The notes beneath the pieces were generated by a model, which did not search any database, had not been told where the DNA came from, and was given only the letters and a program-made list of their open reading frames with translations. The position numbers and the translations under genes were made by a program. From Salinimonas marina (GTDB taxonomy: Bacteria; Pseudomonadota; Gammaproteobacteria; Enterobacterales; Alteromonadaceae), in NCBI RefSeq assembly GCF_015644725.1, contig NZ_CP064795.1, positions 2,602,501 to 2,666,500 of the forward strand: a DNA stretch of 64,000 bases, written 5' to 3'. Position 1 is the first letter of the stretch. Every line of letters begins with the position of its first letter. This document shows, one piece after another, positions 57,826 through 64,000 of the stretch.

Positions 57826-58401
57826 CTAGCCGGCCTGAATGCTGGCGCACAGTTTGGTGGTATCTGCCCCCAGCTTTTTAAGCTGTTTGATGGTTTTTTC
57901 GTTATCGATTTCGCCCCGCTCATTTAACAGCGTATCGACTTTGGCAATGGCTTTTTGATTCGGATGCACCAGCACGCCCACATTTTCCAGTAACATGCGC
58001 AGGGCCACCAGCACCCGCAGTCCGCCTAACCCGCCGGCAGAGGCGGCCATGATGCCGGCGGTTTTGCCGCGATAAGCCTGCATCATGGGTTCACCTTCCG
58101 CGGCGCGCGAGGCCCAGTCCAGTGCATTTTTCAGCAACGCCGGATAGCTGCTGTTGTATTCGGGCGACGCAATAAGAAATCCATCATGGCTGACCATCAG
58201 CTCTTTAAATGCCTGGGCGCGTTCCGGGATCCCCTGTTCGGCCTCTTCATCCTGATTAAAAATAGGCATGGCATAGTCTGCCAGACTGACGACCGTCACC
58301 TGGGCACCGGCTTCTTCGGCGCCCTGCACCGCCACATTTAAAATGGCCTGATTAAATGATTGGCGACGGGTACTGCCACAAAAGGCGAGAAGTTTTGGCA
58401 T
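57826..58401 (-). CDS. NAD(P)H-dependent FMN reductase
   Basis: 191-residue flavodoxin-like protein of the NADPH-dependent FMN reductase family. It has the N-terminal FMN phosphate loop FCGSTRRQSFN and SPEYNSSYPALLKNALDW, the typical flavin-binding turn. It may reduce flavins, quinones or azo compounds. It stands alone after the argS terminator; upstream and downstream genes are on the same strand. Confidence 0.88.
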   Translation of the reverse strand: MPKLLAFCGSTRRQSFNQAILNVAVQGAEEAGAQVTVVSLADYAMPIFNQDEEAEQGIPERAQAFKELMVSHDGFLIASPEYNSSYPALLKNALDWASRAAEGEPMMQAYRGKTAGIMAASAGGLGGLRVLVALRMLLENVGVLVHPNQKAIAKVDTLLNERGEIDNEKTIKQLKKLGADTTKLCASIQAG

Positions 58402-58424
58402 AGTTTGCTGTTCCTTACAAAAAA

Positions 58425-58448
58425 GGGGCTGTTGAATTCAACAGCCCC
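58425..58448 (-). terminator. Rho-independent terminator after argS
   Basis: A 24-bp perfect palindrome GGGGCTGTTGAA / TTCAACAGCCCC followed on the minus strand by six Ts. It lies 52 bp past the argS stop. Confidence 0.88.
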
Positions 58449-58499
58449 TGTGAGTAAATCCTGAAAATAGTATCGGGATATAATGGCTTATGCCTAAGT

Positions 58500-60232
58500 T
58501 TACATTTTTTCCAGGGTTTCGATACCCAGTAGCGATAACCCCAGGGCCATGGTATTGGAAACCAATGCTGCCAGGGCCAGACGACTCTGGCGCACGGCGA
58601 CCGGCGTATCGTCACGCAATATCGGGCAGGCTTCATAGAAACTCATAAAGCAACTGGCCAGGTCGTACAGGTAGCTGCACATTACATGGGGGGTGGCGTC
58701 CCGGCCTACCACATTGATGGTTTCTTCAAACTGCAGCAACTGTACTGCCAGCGCATGCTCCTGTTTTTCATGCAAGGCAATATCGATGGGCAGGTCCGCC
58801 AGCGATACACCGGACTTTCTGAAGATACTTTTGACCCGGGTAAAGGCATATTGCAGATACGGGGCGGTATTGCCTTCAAAACTGAGCATGGTGTCCCAGT
58901 TAAACACATAATCGGTGGTACGGTTTTTACTCAGATCAGCATATTTAACCGCACCGATGCCCACCTTACGTGCAACTTCATCCAGCTCTTGTTCGCTCAG
59001 GTCGCTGTCACGCTGGGCTATCAGATTACGGGCACGTTCTACCGCTTCGTCTAACAGCTCTACCAGTTTTACGGTGCCGCCGGTGCGGGTTTTAAACGGG
59101 CGGCCATCACTGCCCAGCATCATTCCAAACGGGCAATGCTCATAACTTTGTTCCGGTGCCATAAAGCCAGCCTTACGGCCCACAATTTCAGTTTGTTTAA
59201 AATGCAGGGCCTGGCGGGCGTCGGTCAGGATCAGCGTTCTGTCGGCATTCAACTGGCCGCTGCGATAGCGCATGGCCGCCAAATCGGTAGTGGCATACAA
59301 GTACCCGCCGCCCGACTTTTGCACAATGTACACCGCCGGATTACCTTCTTTATCGGCCAGCTCTTCAATGAACACCACCTGGGCGCCCTGATCTTCTACG
59401 GCAATCCCTTTGGCTTTGAGATCTGCCACCACCTGGGCCAGATCGTGATTGTAGGCCGACTCGCCCATGATGTGATCGCGGGTCAGGCTGACATTCAGTT
59501 TGTCGTAAACCTCTTCGCTGTGGGTAATGGATACATCAATAAACTTATCCCACAAGGTCAGACAGGCCGCATCGCCACCTTGCAACTTAACCACAAATTC
59601 CCGGGCACGATCGGCAAAACCGTCTTCCTCGTCAAAACGGATCTTGGCTTCACGATAAAAATCTTCCAGATCCGACAACGCGGTTTCAGCCATCTGATTG
59701 TTCTGTAGCTTATCGTGCAAATGCGCCAGCAGCATCCCGAACTGCGTGCCCCAGTCCCCATATGATTCTGACGAATCACATTGTGACCTAGAAACTCAAG
59801 TAGCTTAACCACACTGTCACCGATGATAGTGGTACGCAGATGACCAACGTGCATTTCTTTAGCAAGGTTGGGGGAAGAATAATCGACCACCACATTTTGT
59901 TTGGGTTGCTTGGCCACGCCCAGACGCGGGTCGTGTATGGCCAGCTCACACTGATTTGCCAGCCAGCGATCGCTTAAATGAATATTGATAAACCCGGGGC
60001 CGGCGACTTCCAGTTTGGCGGCCACATCGTCCATTTTCACCAGCTCAACAATTTTATCGGCAATATCCCGCGGCTTTTGCTTCAGCTTTTTAGCCAGCGC
60101 CATCGCCCCGTTAAACTGATATTCGCCAAACTCAGGGCGGGTGCTACGAGCAATAGGAACCGGCGCATCGGCGGCATTCAGTTCGGTTAAGGCTTCTTTG
60201 AACCGGCTGACTAATAGTGCATGTATATTCAT
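58500..60232 (-). pseudogene. argS: Arginyl-tRNA synthetase (frameshifted as read)
   Basis: Essential class I synthetase. The N-terminal half reads from ATG 60232 through the HIGH-like motif EMHVGHLRTT and ends correctly at IRQNHMG. The C-terminal half ([11 protein letters not shown] to the end at 58500) is in another frame. On the minus strand GGGG (59759-59756) should be GGGGG, giving [13 protein letters not shown]. The repaired product is 577 residues, equal to E. coli ArgS. Because argS is essential, a sequencing or assembly error is almost certain. prfC ends 9 bp upstream. Confidence 0.94.
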
Positions 60233-60241
60233 AGTGGTGTC

Positions 60242-61827
60242 TTAATGTTCCCGGGTGTGGGTAAATTGGATATCGGGGTAACGTTCCTGCGCCAGTTGCA
60301 GATTTACCATGGTAGGAGCGATATAAGTCAGATTGTCGCCGCCATCAAGGGCCAGATTCTGCGCGGCTTTACGCTGAAATTCTTCTAACTTACGCGGGTC
60401 TTCACTGTAGACCCAGCGAGCCGTGTTCACACTGATATGCTCGTAAATTGCTTCGACATTATATTCAGCTTTTAATCTGGCCACCACCACATCAAACTGC
60501 AGCACGCCCACCGCACCTACGATTAAATCGTTATTCATCATTGGCCTGAAGACCTGTACGGCCCCTTCTTCGGACAACTGAATCAGTCCTTTAAGCAACT
60601 GCTTTTGCTTGAGTGGATCGCGCAGGCGAATGCGTTTGAACAGCTCCGGCGCAAAATTTGGAATACCAGAGAAACGGAAATTATCACCGGCGGTGAAGGT
60701 ATCGCCAATACGAATGGTGCCATGATTGTGCAGACCAATAATATCGCCGGCGTAAGCTTCTTCGAGCAGGGACCGATCGCCGGCTAAAAAGGTCAGGGCA
60801 TCCGCAATACGGATATCTTTACCAATACGGGTATGACGCATCTTCATGCCTTTTTCATACTTGCCCGATACAATACGGCAAAAGGCAATACGATCGCGGT
60901 GTCTGGGGTCCATGTTGGCCTGTATTTTAAATACAAAACCACTGAAGCCGGGTGCATCAGCTTCGATACGCCCTTCTTCGGTTTCACGTCCCAGCGGGGC
61001 CGGTGCCCATTCCACCAGCCCGTCAAGCATATGATCCACGCCAAAGTTACCTAAAGCGGTACCGAAGAAGACCGGGGTAATTTCACCGGCCATAAACAGT
61101 TCATGGTCAAACTCATTGGAGGCACCCATTACCAGTTCCAGCTCATCACGCAGCGTTTGCACCAGATCACTGCCAACGGCCGCATCCAGTTCGCTGTTAT
61201 CAATGCCTTTGATGATACGGACATCCTGGATGGTGTGGCCCAGCCCGCTTTGATACAAAATGGCTTCATCGCGATGCAGGTGATACACCCCTTTAAAGTT
61301 TTTGCCACTGCCGATGGGCCAGGTGATTGGCGCACAGGCAATGTTCAGCTCGGTTTCAACCTCATCCAGCAATTCCATTGGGTCGCGGATATCCCGATCC
61401 AGCTTGTTCATAAACGTAATAATAGGCGTATCACGCAGCCGGGTAACTTCCATCAGTTTACGGGTTCGGGCTTCCACCCCTTTGGCAGCATCAATCACCA
61501 TTACACAGGAATCGACGGCGGTCAAAGTCCGGTAGGTGTCTTCTGAGAAGTCTTCGTGTCCCGGGGTATCCAGCAGATTGACCAGATTATCCCGGTAGGG
61601 GAACTGCATCACCGAGGTGGTTACCGAGATCCCCGCTCTTTTTCCATTTCCATCCAATCCGATTTTGCATGCTGACCAGATTTTTTGCCTTTTACAGTAC
61701 CTGCTTTTTGCAAAGCGCGACCAAACAACAGGACTTTTTCGGTGATGGTGGTTTTACCCGCATCCGGGTGCGATATGATCGCAAACGTGCGACGTTTGCT
61801 GATTTCGCTTTGAGTATTATCTGCCAT
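60242..61827 (-). pseudogene. prfC: Peptide chain release factor 3 (frameshifted as read)
   Basis: RF3 is a GTPase that recycles RF1/RF2. G1 is SHPDAGKTT near residue 20, G3 DTPGHEDF, G4 NKLDRD. The first 67 codons from ATG 61827 end in KERGSR and a stop; the rest reads on in another frame from [14 protein letters not shown]. The C4 run at 61631-61634 (G4 on the coding strand) should be one longer, giving KERGISVTT. The repaired length is about 528, as in E. coli (529). Probably co-transcribed with argS. Confidence 0.94.
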
Positions 61828-62137
61828 GTAAATTCTTTGCTTCTTTTATAAGATGTTTACCTGCGCGCTGCAGGTGTCGCACGCGGAATTGCGGGTTGCC
61901 AGCCAAGCTCGGTTACTGACCGGTTGGCTTTGCGACCAGGAGGTCAATTACTAATCAGTATCCACCGCCCTACGCTGATGCGGCCGTATTCTACAAATCT
62001 CACCCGCAGGCATCAACAACTTGTAGCGCTGACGCCACAGCCAAACATCCATGATAACACGTTCATTTAGCTGACCCACGATTGTATTTGTGGGTAAACG
62101 CTATTCGCTTGCACAGGGGCGCCCAGGCCGCAAAGGC
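61828..62137. other. Unassigned intergenic region
   Basis: 310 bp upstream of prfC, presumably holding its promoter. No gene, repeat or clear terminator is seen. Confidence 0.5.
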
Positions 62138-62860
62138 TTAACCCGAGCGTTTTACCAGCGGCCCCAGGGTGGCCTGCTGCAAACCGAATATATCGGTGAC
62201 CTGAGCCAGAAACAGCTCGCCGGTCGCCACCGCATCGGCAAAGGCATTGTGCGCCAGATAAGGTGGTAAGCCGCGGGTTTCGCGAATACTGGTCAGCCGC
62301 AGATCCGGTTTAACCATCCCCGAGGCCACACACAAAGAGCGCTCAATGGCCAGCGTGTCTAAAAAGACCAGCGGCAAGTCTACCTCTGCAGGTAATTTTA
62401 ATAAGGCATGTAAAAACTGCTGTTCAATCCAGGCGCCATGGGCAATGACCACTTTACCGGCCAGCGCCTGCAACAAGAGCGGCCCCAGTTTTACCGGCGA
62501 CATACCGCTGTCGAGGGTTTCTGGCACAATATGATTGATGATGGCGGTATCCGGCACCACGCTATGCCCGGTGTCGACATAATAATGCTGAGCGGAGGAC
62601 AGCGACAAGACCGGAAACTTCAGAGTCAGCATGCCCACTGATAATATGGCATCGTGGCTGGCATTGAGTCCCGAGGTCTCAAAGTCCAGGATCACACATT
62701 CCAGATCTTTAAGCGGGGTTTCAGGCGCGGCCAGACTATGCCCGAAAAAGGTTTTTAACTGCGGCTCAAAGTCGTTTTTCGCCAGGGCCAGCCGCCGTTT
62801 TTTTTCGGCTTTGACCAGCGGATGAAAACGACTGAACCAGGAACGCCTGGCCAGCTTCAT
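62138..62860 (-). CDS. DnaQ-like 3'-5' exonuclease
   Basis: 240-residue DEDDh exonuclease. Motif I is ILDFETSGLNA (near 57-67), motif II HGAWIEQQFL, and motif III HNAFADAVATGEL. It has an N-terminal basic extension (KAEKKRRLALAKN). It is like the PolC/DnaQ-type proteins paired with DUF294 genes in many gamma-proteobacteria. It overlaps the upstream DUF294 gene by four bases. Confidence 0.9.
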   Translation of the reverse strand: MKLARRSWFSRFHPLVKAEKKRRLALAKNDFEPQLKTFFGHSLAAPETPLKDLECVILDFETSGLNASHDAILSVGMLTLKFPVLSLSSAQHYYVDTGHSVVPDTAIINHIVPETLDSGMSPVKLGPLLLQALAGKVVIAHGAWIEQQFLHALLKLPAEVDLPLVFLDTLAIERSLCVASGMVKPDLRLTSIRETRGLPPYLAHNAFADAVATGELFLAQVTDIFGLQQATLGPLVKRSG

Positions 62861-64000
62861 CGCAATAATCCTGCGGCATTAAAGCGTTGCTGGGCGGCCT
62901 CCTGATAACGCGCAATTATTCGAAATGCATCTTTAAGATGATTGCGTTCAAAGGCGGTCAGTTGTGAAGGCGCAATCAGATTGTCCTGTTTACCGCCATG
63001 ACAGACCACTTCACTTTGGTGTTTAAACCGAACCATGTTGATAAACTGGAACGCCTCGAGCAGTTCATTACGGCTTTTATCGTTAATGACCTTACTTTTG
63101 GCCGCGTCGCGCAAACGGTGGGTGGTTTCGGTAGCCGAGCTGCCGGCCGCCAGGGCGTAGACCCGTGCCAGCTCCACAATCAGGTTGACCGCCTGGCGCT
63201 TAATGTTCAGCACCTGCCGGTTATCCCCATCACGGGTTAACACAAATTTGCGAAACAAACCCAGAGGCGGATTTACCCTCAACGAATTGGCCACCAGCAT
63301 CGCAAAGAACCGGTGGTGGCCTTCCACCCGGGCCAGCAGAGATTGTTTTAATGCGGCCACCAGATGATCGGTACCAAACAAAAATCGCAAATCGAGAAAC
63401 ACACTGATATCCAGCAGATTCTGTAATTCTGTTTCTGCCACCCATTCTTTTACATAGTCCTGCCAGGTGGCCAGCGGCACCCGCCAGCGCTCGTTACTGG
63501 CCATGATATTGCCGGTACAGTGGGGATAGCCACATTCGTTGAGCGCATCACAAACATAATCAGCCAGCGCTTTAAAATATTTAACTTCCTCACCTTCCGG
63601 CTCCCACTGCAGAATCATGCCATTGTCCTGATCAGAACCAAGATGCATTTCAAACCGGGCCTGGGAGCCGGCACAAAACCAGGCATAAGGAATGGGTGGC
63701 GGCCCGAACTTATCTTCTGCCAGTTGCAAAATACGTTTATTGAAGGCATCAGCAATCAGGGTCACCATCTGCTGGATAGCCCGTGAGTCGACCCTGGCAG
63801 CTTGCAAGGCTTCAAACACGGATTGACGTTGTGGCACCAGCGAAATTAATTCTTTCAAAGACGTCTGACGGTAAATCTGGCTAATTAAAAAGATCGCCTG
63901 TACATGAGAGTTTTCAACCAGGCTGGTGGCAGTAAGTACACCGACCACGGCATCGTTTTCAATTACCGGCAGGCTGCGAACATTGTGTTGCATCATGATC
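62857..64000 (-). CDS. DUF294 nucleotidyltransferase-like protein with CBS domain (5' end cut by window)
   Basis: The frame is open to the window edge and no start is seen, so it is 5'-truncated; 381 codons are present. The first 45 residues are the end of a CBS domain (MMQHNVRSLPVIENDAVVGVLT). The DUF294 putative nucleotidyltransferase core follows, with GSQARFEMHLGSDQDNGMIL (GS...D-x-D metal site), then a DUF294 C-terminal helical domain. Homologues often have a cyclic-nucleotide-binding domain at the missing N-terminus. Substrate unknown. It is coupled to the DnaQ-like gene by a four-base overlap. Confidence 0.88.
   Translation of the reverse strand, partial: IMMQHNVRSLPVIENDAVVGVLTATSLVENSHVQAIFLISQIYRQTSLKELISLVPQRQSVFEALQAARVDSRAIQQMVTLIADAFNKRILQLAEDKFGPPPIPYAWFCAGSQARFEMHLGSDQDNGMILQWEPEGEEVKYFKALADYVCDALNECGYPHCTGNIMASNERWRVPLATWQDYVKEWVAETELQNLLDISVFLDLRFLFGTDHLVAALKQSLLARVEGHHRFFAMLVANSLRVNPPLGLFRKFVLTRDGDNRQVLNIKRQAVNLIVELARVYALAAGSSATETTHRLRDAAKSKVINDKSRNELLEAFQFINMVRFKHQSEVVCHGGKQDNLIAPSQLTAFERNHLKDAFRIIARYQEAAQQRFNAAGLLR

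Overview
The window reads as a stretch of chromosome from a marine gamma-proteobacterium of the Alteromonadales type (Alteromonas/Aestuariibacter-like). The reasons are the rsxABCDGE-nth order, the smrB / prmB-aroC block, a MotY-type sodium flagellar protein, large TonB-dependent receptors with an adjacent FecI/FecR pair, and GTG..TGTC repeats beside a REP-associated transposase. This placement is inference from gene content; no search could be run.

Layout. 1-3126: uvrB (3' end cut by the window) and a MATE transporter, both minus strand. 3127-4308: a 1-kb non-coding stretch with several DnaA-box-like sites, then two identical tRNA-Asn genes behind a strong promoter. 4539-11397: the Rsx/Rnf electron-transport operon and nth. 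11398-25565: a looser accessory zone containing an XRE-type membrane protein, a composite tandem repeat, a RAYT transposase, a decayed nth fragment, a siderophore-interacting protein with a divergent MarR regulator, a WD40-like lipoprotein, a cytochrome c/Vgb-propeller protein, an SDR and an MDR gene with a divergent LysR regulator, a DUF1761 gene, a second repeat cluster, a broken SDR gene and glpQ. 25562-37104: motY, rnt, bfd, a FecI/FecR cell-surface-signalling cluster with two paralogous TonB receptors, grxD and sodB. 37375-42142: the prkA-yeaH-spoVR stress trio. 42139-64000: mostly housekeeping genes (beta-propeller protein, MFS transporter, aroC, prmB, smrB, a lytic transglycosylase, gshA, an M16 peptidase, Hpt, a pseudouridine synthase, panE-like, lysS, prfB, an FMN reductase, argS, prfC, a DnaQ-like exonuclease and a DUF294 protein cut by the window end).

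Six conserved genes (rsxA, rsxC, the DUF1761 gene, glpQ, argS, prfC) are each interrupted by what looks like one missing G/C, mostly in a short G or C run. Adding one base restores the expected product and length every time. Essential genes such as argS are among them, so sequencing or assembly error is the likeliest cause. prfB also needs a frameshift, but that one is the normal programmed RF2 autoregulatory site.

The most interesting non-coding signals are the DnaA-box cluster upstream of uvrB/MATE, a Fur box followed about 90 nt later by a strong terminator (candidate Fur-controlled small RNA), the RAYT-linked repeat arrays, and nested palindromes between the siderophore-interacting-protein gene and its MarR neighbour. 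I did not find a CRISPR array, a prophage, or a clear novel multi-gene defence system.
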